Origin: VRUE01 sp963728365
Lineage (GTDB): Bacteria; Actinomycetota; Thermoleophilia; Solirubrobacterales; 70-9
Length of the DNA: 64,000 nt
Direction of reading: 5' to 3'
NCBI GenBank assembly: GCA_963728365.1
Contig: CAVSJI010000002.1
Coordinates: forward strand, 1 to 64,000
Part shown: one piece after another, positions 46,901-50,482 of the stretch
Numbering within the stretch: position 1 is the first letter of the stretch
Layout: each line of letters starts with the position of its first letter
The notes under the pieces: generated by a model
The model's database searches: none
Told to the model about the DNA's origin: nothing
What the model saw: only the letters and a program-made list of their open reading frames with translations
Program-made: the position numbers and the translations under genes

Positions 46901-49625
46901 AGTAGCGCTTGCGCTGGAAAGGGTAAGTGGGCAACGGCGCCCGCCTGGCCCCGCCGCCGGCGAAGAAGGACTCCCACTCGACCGCAATCCCCCGGGCCTG
47001 GGCTTCGGCGAGCGAGAGGCAGAAGCGCTCGACGCCTCCCTCATCGCGGCGCAGGGTGCCGAGCACGACCGCGCGGCCGGCCGGGGGCAAGGCGGCTTCC
47101 AAGGTCTCCTGCACCGCCAGGGAGAAGACGGGGTGGGGGCTGATCTCGATGAAGCTGCCTCGCCCGGCGGCGGCGAGGTCGCGGACGACGCTCTCGAAGA
47201 GCACCGGCTGGCGCAGGTTGCGGTACCAGTACTCGGGCGTCAGCTCCGCGGTGTCGATCGGCCCGCCCGCGACGGTGGAATGGAAGGCGATGCCGGCGCT
47301 CCGCGGCGAGATCGGAGCGAGCGCCTCAAGCAGCTCCTCACGCAGAGGCTCGACCCGGAACGAGTGGGAGGGAATCGTCGCCGCGATCTCACGGGCTCGG
47401 ATGCCGTCGCGCTCGCAGCCGGCGAGGAACTCGCGCGCCGCCTCGCTCGAGGCGGAGAGGATCGTCGAGGAGGGACCGTTGCTGGCCGCGATCTCGATCT
47501 GCCCGGTGAAGGGCTCGAGGCGCTCGTCGAGCGCCGCCGCCGGCAGCGCGACCGAGAGCATCGCACCCTCCCCGGCGAGCCTGGCGATCAGGCGGCTGCG
47601 GAGGGCGGCGATCCGGGCGGCGTCCTCGAGCGTGAGACCGCCGGCGATGTGGGCCGCGGCGATCTCGCCCTGGGAGTGGCCAACGGTCGCGACCGGGTTG
47701 ACCCCGCAGGCTTGCCAAAGCCTCGCCAGCGAGACCATCGTCGCGAAGAGGGCCGGCTGCACGACCTCGATCCGGTCCGTGGAGGCGGCAGCGGGCGCAC
47801 CGGTGAGCACGTCGCGCAGCGAGAAATCGACGTGGGGCTCGAGCGCCGCTTCGCACTCGCCCAGATACCGCTCGAAGAGCGGCGACTCCTCGATCAGCGC
47901 CGCCGCCATCCCCGGCCACTGCGAGCCCTGCCCGGGGAAGCAGAAGACGGGGGTGGGCTCTCCGCCGGCGCAGCCCCGCGCCAGCGCCGGGGAGTCTTCA
48001 TCGCGGGCCAGGGCATCGAGGGCCGCGAGGGCGCCCTCGCGGCGGGAGCTCGCCACGACCCCCCGGTGCTCGAAGGCGGACCTCGACGTGAGCAGCGAGA
48101 AAGCGGTGTCGGTGAGGCCCTGCTCGGGATGCTCGCGCAGGTGAGATGCGAGCCGCCCGGCGCTCTCGCGCAGAGCCTTCTCCGATTTGGCCGAAAGGGC
48201 GAGAGGCACCGCGCCCCCCAGCGGACCGGGCCCCGCCTCCCCCTCGCCCTTCTCGGCCACCGGATGCTCAGGCCCTTGCTCGAGAATCAGGTGGGCGTTG
48301 GTGCCGCTGGCGCCGAAGGAGGACACGGCGGCGCGGCGGGGACGGCCTTCCCTCGCCTCCCACTCGGCCGCTTCGGTGAGCAGCTCGATCTGCCCTGCCT
48401 CCCACTCGACCTTCGAGGAGGGCGCGTCGACATGCAGGGTCTTGGGCATGACGCCCTCGCGCATCGCCAGGACCGCCTTGATCACCCCGGCCACCCCGGC
48501 CGCGGCGGCGGTATGGCCGATGTTCGACTTCAGCGAGCCGAGCTTCAGCGGGACCTCTCTGTCCTGGCCGTAGGTGGCGAGCAGGGCACCCGCCTCGATC
48601 GGGTCGCCGAGGGCCGTACCGGTGCCGTGGGCCTCAAGCAGGTCGACGTCGCCGGCCGCCAGACCGGCGTTGGCAAGCGCGCGGCGAATCAGCCTTTCCT
48701 GCGCCGGGCCGTTCGGGGCGGTAATCCCGTTCGAGGCGCCGTCCTGGTTGACGGCCGACCCGCGGATCGTCGCAAGCACCTCGTGGCCGCTCGCCTCGGC
48801 ATCGGAGAGCAGCTCGAGGACGAGCAGGCCCATCCCCTCGGCGAATCCCGTGCCGTCTGCCGCCTCGGCAAAGGCCTTGCAGCGGCCGTCGGAGGCGAGG
48901 CCGCGCTGGCGGGAGAATTCCGCGAAGGCCGACGGCGTCGCGAGCACCGAGACGCCGCCGGCGAGAGCGAGGTCGCACTCGCCCGCCCGCAGTGACTGAG
49001 CGGCGAGGTGCAGAGCGACCAGCGAGGAGGAGCAGGCGGTATCCACGGTCAGCGTCGCCCCCTCGATGCCGAGCGTGTAGGCAACGCGGCCGGAGACGAT
49101 GCCGGCGGTCATCCCGGGCGCAACCCCCTGCTCGGCCACGCCATAGTCCTGATACATCACCCCGGCGAAGACACCGGCGGGCGTGCCGCGCAGACCGAGC
49201 GGATCGATGCCGGCGTCCTCGAGCGCCTCCCAGGCGCCTTCGAGCAGCAAACGCTGTTGGGGGTCCATTTCGATCGCCTCGCGTGGGCTGATCTCGAAGA
49301 AGCCGGGGTCGAACTCGACCGCGCCGTCGAGAAAGCCCCCCTCCCGGACGTAGCTGACCCCCGGCTTACCCGGCTCCGGGTCGTAGAGCCGCTCCAGGTC
49401 CCAACCGCGATCACCCGGAAAGGGGCCGATCGCGTCGCGTCCCCCGGCGAGCAGATCCCAGAGACCGTCCGGCGAAGCAACCCCACCGGGATAGCGGCAG
49501 GCCATGCCAACGATGGCAATCGGCTCCGCCGCGCGGCCCTCGAGCAGCTGCAGCCGGCTGCGCGCGTCGCGCAGTTCGCCAGTCACCTTGCGCAGGTACT
49601 TGCTGAGCGTGGTGCTGTCGGCCAT
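28902..49625 (-). CDS. Type I PKS gene B: four KS-AT-DH-KR-ACP modules
   Basis: A 6907-residue modular PKS starting at ATG 49625 with a docking helix (residues 1-34), after the inverted DUF98 gene. Module B1: KS 35-455, AT 562-855, DH 922-1142, KR 1365-1542, ACP Ser near 1675. B2: KS 1732, AT 2255, DH 2618, KR 3058, ACP 3372. B3: KS 3428, AT 3958, DH 4320, KR 4768, ACP 5076. B4: KS 5135, AT 5672, DH 6032, KR 6470, ACP 6784. A C-terminal four-helix-like docking tail spans 6830-6907. B2 and B3 ATs have GHSVGE plus HAFH (malonyl). B1 has GHSQGE with an odd IPSH. B4 has YAAH. Every DH keeps HxxxGxxxxP and the Asp of the LLDxALH motif, so each module should give a double bond. The B2 KR reads LVD where others have LDD. 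The start has only a weak ribosome-binding site (GATCGAGA). Confidence 0.96.
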   Translation of the reverse strand: MADSTTLSKYLRKVTGELRDARSRLQLLEGRAAEPIAIVGMACRYPGGVASPDGLWDLLAGGRDAIGPFPGDRGWDLERLYDPEPGKPGVSYVREGGFLDGAVEFDPGFFEISPREAIEMDPQQRLLLEGAWEALEDAGIDPLGLRGTPAGVFAGVMYQDYGVAEQGVAPGMTAGIVSGRVAYTLGIEGATLTVDTACSSSLVALHLAAQSLRAGECDLALAGGVSVLATPSAFAEFSRQRGLASDGRCKAFAEAADGTGFAEGMGLLVLELLSDAEASGHEVLATIRGSAVNQDGASNGITAPNGPAQERLIRRALANAGLAAGDVDLLEAHGTGTALGDPIEAGALLATYGQDREVPLKLGSLKSNIGHTAAAAGVAGVIKAVLAMREGVMPKTLHVDAPSSKVEWEAGQIELLTEAAEWEAREGRPRRAAVSSFGASGTNAHLILEQGPEHPVAEKGEGEAGPGPLGGAVPLALSAKSEKALRESAGRLASHLREHPEQGLTDTAFSLLTSRSAFEHRGVVASSRREGALAALDALARDEDSPALARGCAGGEPTPVFCFPGQGSQWPGMAAALIEESPLFERYLGECEAALEPHVDFSLRDVLTGAPAAASTDRIEVVQPALFATMVSLARLWQACGVNPVATVGHSQGEIAAAHIAGGLTLEDAARIAALRSRLIARLAGEGAMLSVALPAAALDERLEPFTGQIEIAASNGPSSTILSASSEAAREFLAGCERDGIRAREIAATIPSHSFRVEPLREELLEALAPISPRSAGIAFHSTVAGGPIDTAELTPEYWYRNLRQPVLFESVVRDLAAAGRGSFIEISPHPVFSLAVQETLEAALPPAGRAVVLGTLRRDEGGVERFCLSLAEAQARGIAVEWESFFAGGGARRAPLPTYPFQRKRYWLSQSGSSGDAASLGLAGARHPLLGAAIEDPAGDALTLTGRVSLATHPWLADHAVAGTVLFPGTAFLELALHAAELIGCEQVTELTLQAPLLLVEEGRVQVQLSVSPSSENGERPFEIHSRSEGGEWALNAEGVLSEEAAPGAPSLQGEWPPEGAEPLDAELLYGRLAESGFDYGPAFQGLSRAWRKGDELFAEVSLDEAQAGEARSYGLHPALLDSALHAILAAALSESEAARPELRLPFAWRGAELRTAGAGELRASLSLRGEETSISLHGVEGEPVASIASLVARPVSSEQLAGAQSREGLLSVHWCEHEVESGDGEKAELWRHEPGGSPDPAAAKQAAIETLEAIQAFLAKEERSPEDRLAILTKGAIATADRSPDPAGAAIWGLVRSAQAEHPGSFLLIDSDGSEASEAALDAALAQVEEPQLALREGRALLPRVTRIPAGEESARLDPERTVLITGGTGRLGSLTARHLFQAHGAHRLLLVSRHGEGAPGARELKDELEERGAEVRIAACDASDPRSLKELLDSIPEAHPLGAVFHLAGALDDATVDSLSPEQLGPVFAPKAETAFALHELTRDVDLTHFVCFSSAAGTLGAPGQGNYAAANAYCDALARLRKAEGLPATSIAWGYWQAQSALTGKMSEADVQRLRRGGIAPLADEQGLTLLDAALASERSDLLACAIEPSGLRALASLGVLPPLLSELIRLPKRRAQGGGSLARKLAELGEAERESHVLEVVRSEAAAVLGHDSAAAVEPRRAFQELGFDSLAALELRNRLGALTGVRLAPTIVFDRPSAEELAAYLLAEVTASDLARTAVRRSQATDEPIAIVGMSCRLPGGVSSPEELWRLVAEERDAIEPFPEDRGWDLERLYDSSPNGHGQTMEGGFLADAADFDASFFGIAPREAAAIDPQQRLLLEGAWEALEDAGIDPGSLRGTPTGVFAGVMYQEYGSAEHGMAPGTAAGIVSGRLAYTLGLEGPAMTIDTACSSSLVATHLACQALRAGECDIALSGGVSVLAAPSVFAEFSRQGGLAADGRCKPFAEAADGTGFSEGIGLLVLARLADAEAGGHEVLATIRGSAVNQDGASNGLTAPNGPAQEQVIRQALAAAGIEPNDVDMVEAHGTGTTLGDPIEAGALLATYGQDREAPLKLGSLKSNVGHTAAAAGVSGAIKAVLAMREGVMPKTLHVDAPSSKVEWEAGRIELLTEAAEWEAREERPRRAAVSSFGASGTNAHLILEQGPARIEAEEGEGRTETLNGPLPLALSAKSGQALAESAARLKAHLEANPEQSLLDTAHSLLATRSAFPHRAVAVGAEREQLLDSLQAIAEGRLSPSSATATANPGRLAYLLSGQGSQRPGMGKELHETYPAYAEALEEALAEIDPHLELSLRDLLFAEPGSPQAELLGDTAYAQPALFATHLALHRLLESWGLLPELLAGHSVGEISAAQIAGVLSLPDAARLICARGALMGALPSGGAMLAVQASEPEVAKAIEGLQAELSIAALNSPTSTVISGDGQAIEAQQSLWEERGRKTKRLQVSHAFHSPLIEPMMEAFAEVAASLSYAEPQIPIVSNLTGELLSAEQATDPAYWVSHVRSAVRFADSVGTLLARGATALVELGPDPVLTAMAAECVEGAERPPALIPTLREGRPEPETATLALGAAHAAGAKVRWQSFFAGTEPKRAPLPTYPFQRKRYWLSPGGASGDPSSLGLSGAGHPLLGAAIEDPSGDTLTLTGRISLATHPWLADHAVGGTVLMPGTAFLELALAAAEQLGAEQVAELTLQAPLVLPETGAVQVQVAVSAPDELGNREIKLFSRPGGEPEWSLNAEGILAETPVGLAAFPSVWPPEGAEPLQSEFLYDRLAEAGLEYGPAFQGLTRAWRHGDEIYAEVSLDQAQADDAQDYQLHPALLDAALHAGLLADLTAGEPPPELRLPFSWQCVGLAAVGADALRVAIVRQAEGLSLALADVEGEPLASVGSLLARPISPEQLRTAGGRDGLLAVHWREREPMDEDEPSSAAELWRYEPGGASDCIAAREAAAAALAEIQAYLSRQDASPGDRLAILTSGAIAISEEESPDPAQAAIWGLVRSAQAEHPGAFLLIDTDRSRASEAVLDAALCQAREPQLALRDGKALVSRATRVAAGEEDVQLDPEKTILLTGATGTLGGLAARHLVEAHGARHLLLVSRSGENAPGAAELAAILAEQGAEAEIVACDVSDPGQVKDLIDSIPAEHPLGAVIHAAGALVDATVESLTPDHFEPVFAPKVDAAWVLHELTKDCELSHFVCFSSAAGALGGPGQGNYAAANSYLDALAQMRRAEGLPATSIAWGHWRTRSALTAKLEEADLERLRRGGIAPLADRQGLALLDRALSAPRPDVLAIALEPSGLRQMASLGVLPPLLSELIRLPKRRSQSGGSLARRLAELSEAQREEYVLQAVRAEAAAVLGHDSPAKIDPSRAFRELGFDSLAALELRNRLGASTGVRLAPTVTFDHPNAAALAAHLLAEVTASGAARAVVHARSFEEPIAVVGMSCRLPGGVSSPGDLWALLAEERDAIEPFPADRGWDLELLYDPDPNSFGTSYTRHGGFLAGAAEFDAEFFSVSPREAAEMDPQQRLLLEGAWEALEDAGIDPGSLRGTRGGVFAGVMYQDYGDPGCGVHPGMTTSLVSGRLAYTLGLEGPAMTVDTACSSSLVAVHLAAQALRSGECGLALAGGVSVFSTPAPFIEFSRQRALAGDGRCRPFAEAAGGTGFSEGLGLLVLERLSEAEAEGRPVLATIRGSAINQDGASSGLTAPNGPAQEQVIRQALAAAGIEPNGVDMVEAHGTGTTLGDPIEAGALLATYGQDREAPLKLGSLKSNIGHAQAAAGVGGVIKSILAMREGVMPKTLHVDAPSTKVDWEAGQIELLTEAAEWEAREGRPRRAAVSSFGASGTNAHLILEQGPARVEAEEGEGRTETLNGPLPLALSAKSGRALAESAARLKDHLEDNPDQSLLDTAHSLLTARSAFPHRAVAVGAGREQLLDSLQAIAEGRPSPSSATATANPGRLAYLLSGQGSQRPGMGKELHETYPAYAEALEEALAEIDPHLELSLRDLLFAEPGSPEAELLGDTAYAQPALFATHLALHRLLESWGLAPELLAGHSVGEISAAQIAGVLSLPDAARLICARGALMGALPSGGAMLAVQASEQEVAEAIEGLQAELSIAALNSPTSTVISGDGQAIEAQQSLWEERGRKTKRLQVSHAFHSPLIEPMMEAFAEVAASLSYAEPQVPIVSNLTGELLSAEQATDPAYWVSHARSAVRFADGVQTLLARGATALVELGPDPVLTAMAAECLEDTEKPPALIPTLREGCPEPETATLALGAAHAAGAKVRWQSFFAGTEPKRVPLPTYPFQRKRYWLAATQAGADVRSIGQSDADHPLLGAAVPDPRGEGLALTGRISIATHPWLADHAVAGTALMPGTAFLELALAAAEQLGAEQVAELTLQAPLALPETGAVQVQVVVSSPDERGAREIEIFSRPEAEEDEQLPWALHAEGLLSEEPVAAPEALQSWPPAGAEPLEAEYLYDRLAEAGLDYGPAFQGLTKAWKAGEELFAEVSLAEAQEAEAGRFSIHPALLDSALHAIALGGIALGAEGGPLLPFSWSEVSLAVAGPGALRVALSPAGEQKVSLSLADASGLALGRIGSLALRPLSGEQLRGASPQRQGLLGIEWRERELGEGQPGSPTQTWRWEGAEGNDPVLVAEEATAAALEAIQAWLGRQDPSPEERFALLTKGAIAVSAEEAPDPAAAAIWGLARSAQSEHPGAFLAIDTDGSDASEEALEAALAQAEEPQLALREGIALAPRALRLSPPEGEQAPRPLDPEKTVLITGATGALGALSARHLVAEHGARHLLLVSRSGRKAEGAKELVEELRGLGAKVRLLACDASQPAQLEELLAKVPKSHPLGAVFHLAGALDDATIESLAPERLGPVLAPKAGGAWALHELTREAELTHFVLFSSAAGTLGGPGQGNYAAANCFCDALAHKRSAEGLPATSIAWGLWREGMGAELTDADLERMRRVGVDALEEEHGLALLDEALASKRPEALAIATEPQSLRAMGALGVLPPILSSLVRVPKRRSQPGGAFAAQLAGMGQAERSEAVLGLVRSQVAEVLGHEGTEQVDPERPFGELGFDSLASLELRNRLGIAAGVRLSATVVFDYPSAGALAAHLAERLGASGQAKVAVRSQASEEPIAIVGMSCRYPGGIASPAGLWRMLAEGREGIAEFPADRGWDLERLYDPDPDSFGTTYTRHGGFLEAPGDFDPEFFNIAPREALVIDPQQRLLLEGAWEALEDAGIDPAALKGTDAGVYAGVMYQDYGAPQLGISAGMTTSVVSGRVAYALGLEGPTMTVDTACSSSLVAMHLASQALRAGECSLALVGGVTVLATPTAFTVFSAQRGLAPDGRSKSFAEAADGVAWAEGVGMVVMERLSAAEAAGHEILATVRGSAVNQDGASSGLTAPNGPSQERVIRQALANARLQSADVDMVEAHGTGTTLGDPIEATALLATYGQDREAPLKLGSLKSNVGHTQAAAGVGGVIKAVLAMREGVMPKTLHVDAPSSKVDWEAGQVELLTEAAEWEANGRPRRAAVSSFGYSGTNAHLILEQGPEPEPVEAQEGEAPTRSLNGPVPLALSAKSEQALRESAARLATHLREHPEQELLDTAYSLARTRSAFEHRAVAVGTERQQLLDSLQAIASGAPGEGASGAPYAVIDRIRRTATERRPVFAFGGQGSQHPQMALGLTEASPLFARSIAECEAALAPHVDWSLTEVLEEEEGKWMERLDIVQPALFATMVSLARLWEASGVRPSLVIGHSQGEVAAAHVAGALCLEDAARVIALRSAAMAKIAGKGAMASVSLPLAELEELLAPYGERLSLAAANGPRTQAVSGEPEAIAELLEACEGQGVRARRIAVDYAAHSAQIEQLEEELLEAFAPISPQSSEIPLHSTLTGELLDTARMDATYWYRNLRETVLFEPVIEALLEQGRSHFIEISPHPVLSFGIAEAIEASESPARVLDTLRRDEDPATRFCLSLAEAHAAGAQVEWEDFFAGSGARKVPLPTYPFQRERYWLSPTGASGDPSSLGLADAEHPLLGAALSVAGGEELLFTGRISLATHPWLADHAVAGTVLFPGTAFLELALAAAERLGAEQVAELTLQAPLALPETGAVQIQVVVSSPDERGAREIGIFSRPEAGEEEQLPWALHAEGLLSEEPVGAPEALQSWPPAGAEPLEAEYLYDRLAEAGLDYGPAFQGLSRAWKRGEELYVEAALDEGQAAEAAGFDLHPALLDAALHATLIEGLDSGGESLRLPFAWQGVALAGSGATELRARLVPHEKGIAISLSNAVGQPLASIASLVARPVSAGQLAAAESRDGLLGVEWREQAPSGVGEVPSAEIWRWRSDGAAGPLAAREAAVVALGAIQAWLAREDRAPGERLAIVTEGGVAVSAQESSDPAAAAIWGLARTAQSEHPGSFLLVDADSGERSEAALAAILTQAEEPQLALRDGVVLVPRATRIDGDGEGAGLDPERTVLITGATGTLGALLARHLVEAHAARHLLLVSRSGENASGATRLRASLEDLGAEVTIAACDVADRESLAGVLDSVPSDHPLGAVFHAAGALDDATIESLTAERLDPVFAPKADAAWALHELTAEAELTHFVCFSSAAGTLGGPGQGNYAAANAYLDALAQRRRAAGLPATSIAWGYWETQSGLTGGLAEPDLERMRRFGVVPLSDAQGLALLDRALAAPRADLLGIALDGGRLRQTAAVGMLPPLLRSLVRQPKRRAAAGPSLAQRLAELPEGERGAHVLEVVRAETAAVLGHESAAEVQVDRAFRDLGFDSLAALDLRNRLCGITGLRLEPTIVFDHPDPERLAAHLLAQTEPQADGGVEADLARLERSLAALEADGPDRGRLAAHLRALAGDLEGAATHKEHFVDRESLALASDDELLDFIDEQVGGGAGGG
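31530..33000. repeat. Near-identical AT/KS-AT linker block, module B4
   Basis: Fourth copy of the YAAH-type AT block, in a different gene (PKS B) from the other three (PKS C). The identity therefore crosses a gene border. Confidence 0.8.
32636..32676. repeat. 41-bp perfect hairpin in KS-AT linker, module B4
   Basis: Perfect 19-bp arms and a TAT loop, identical to the C4 copy but in PKS B. Confidence 0.9.
34226..39341 (-). other. PKS module 4 (B3): KS-AT(malonyl)-DH-KR-ACP
   Basis: The KS active site is near 38845 and the AT HAFH near 37175. The DH (HAVAGTALMP) is near 36550, the KR at about 35320-34780 with LDD, and the ACP Ser near 34398. Confidence 0.85.
39342..44439 (-). other. PKS module 3 (B2): KS-AT(malonyl)-DH-KR-ACP
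   Basis: The KS active site is near 43940. The AT has GHSVGE and HAFH (near 42275). The DH (HAVGGTVLMP) is near 41650. The KR at about 40450-39900 carries LVD in place of LDD. The ACP Ser is near 39508. Confidence 0.85.
44440..49530 (-). other. PKS module 2 (B1): KS-AT(atypical IPSH)-DH-KR-ACP
   Basis: The KS active site is near 49035 and AT GHSQGE near 47675. The specificity motif reads IPSH at about 47365-47376, where methylmalonyl ATs have YASH and malonyl ATs have HAFH. The DH (HAVAGTVLFP) is near 46730, the KR at about 45530-45000 and the ACP Ser near 44600. Confidence 0.85.
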
Positions 49626-49794
49626 TCTCGATCAGACGCCTGAAGGCGCGGCGCGCCCGGTGGCGACGCTTTTCTCCCAATAAAATTTGATTGGTGACAT
49701 TTGCCTGGACCCCCCTGCAAAACCAGTGGTTCTCGAGCATCGTGACCACTCCCGGCTTGCAGCCCAAATAGCCGCTGCCTACGATCGTCAGTAC
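49626..49794. promoter_or_regulatory. Divergent regulatory region between PKS B and the DUF98 gene
   Basis: A 169-bp region with an AT-rich island in otherwise very GC-rich DNA. It holds the dyad CCAAT-N8-ATTGG (49677-49694), which includes TAAAAT. It also holds a wider inverted repeat AGTGGT (49725-49730) / ACCACT (49745-49750) with a 14-base spacer. The position between two divergently transcribed genes makes it the likely promoter region for both PKS B (start 49625) and the DUF98 gene. Exact -10/-35 boxes are not assigned. Confidence 0.5.
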
Positions 49795-50475
49795 GTGGAC
49801 GAGGGAGGCAAGGGAGGCAACGCAGTCCGGCTGGGTGTTGGCCTGGGGACCGCAACCCCGGCGCCGGCGCCGGCGTCGACCGCCAACGACCTGACCCTGC
49901 GTCACTTCACGCGCCACCGGGCGCGACCGGACCACCTCGGCGAGATTGCCCCGGGGCAGTTGGATTCCTTCCTGCGCTGCCTGCTCTTCACCGACGGCAC
50001 CGTCACTCGCACCCTGGAGGTGGAGACCCTCAGCGGGGTCGCCGTCAACGTGATCGGGCAGGGCCCGGCGGCGTTAGGCGAGGAAGCCGCCGAGCACCTC
50101 GAAGCTTCGACGGCGGATGAGGCGGTGCGCCGCCGGGTCACGATCGGGCCGGCGAGCGGCGCGGCGCCGGCGATCTGGGCCGAATCCCACATCCTTCCCG
50201 AGCGCCTGCCCGGCGAGTTCCTCGCGGTGCTCGACGGCAGCCGCGACGGCATTGGCGGCTCGCTGCAGCGGTTCGAGCTGGAGAGCTGGCGCGAGATGCT
50301 CTGGTACGGCCTCGACGAGCCGCCGGAGTGGAGCTTCGTCGCGCCACGCGCGCCATCGCCGGTCCTGACCCGCCTCTACAGGGTGATCTCCGGCGGCAGG
50401 CCGGCGCTGCTGATCGCCGAGAGCTTCGCGATCGAGCAAAGCGGCGAGCGCTACCGCCTGCGCTGGCCCGAGTGA
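49795..50475 (+). CDS. DUF98/chorismate pyruvate-lyase-like protein (putative 4-hydroxybenzoate synthase)
   Basis: About 226 residues, in the opposite orientation between PKS A and PKS B; its stop lies 7 bp from the stop of PKS A. The core LLFTDGTVTRTLE, RRVTIGP, AESHILPERLP, GGSLQRFELESWREML and LTRLYRVI segments fit the DUF98 family. That family includes actinobacterial chorismate lyases that make 4-hydroxybenzoate and pyruvate (for example Rv2949c). In this context it would supply the aryl starter for the AMP-ligase of PKS A. The start is uncertain. In-frame alternatives are TTG 49687 and GTG 49726, but codons before 49795 lack the strong GC3 bias of the rest. No good ribosome-binding site precedes 49795, and a GGGAGG run lies just inside the gene. 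The catalytic residues were not aligned, so the chemistry is inferred from family and context. Confidence 0.78.
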   Translation: MDEGGKGGNAVRLGVGLGTATPAPAPASTANDLTLRHFTRHRARPDHLGEIAPGQLDSFLRCLLFTDGTVTRTLEVETLSGVAVNVIGQGPAALGEEAAEHLEASTADEAVRRRVTIGPASGAAPAIWAESHILPERLPGEFLAVLDGSRDGIGGSLQRFELESWREMLWYGLDEPPEWSFVAPRAPSPVLTRLYRVISGGRPALLIAESFAIEQSGERYRLRWPE

Positions 50476-50482
50476 GCCGGCC

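Noticed and set aside
49687..49794. Longer N-terminus of the DUF98 protein (TTG 49687 or GTG 49726)
   Set aside because: Third-codon GC is low there (for example ATA, CAA, CAT, CGT codons), and the stretch holds promoter-like dyads, so it reads as a regulatory region. Not fully excluded.
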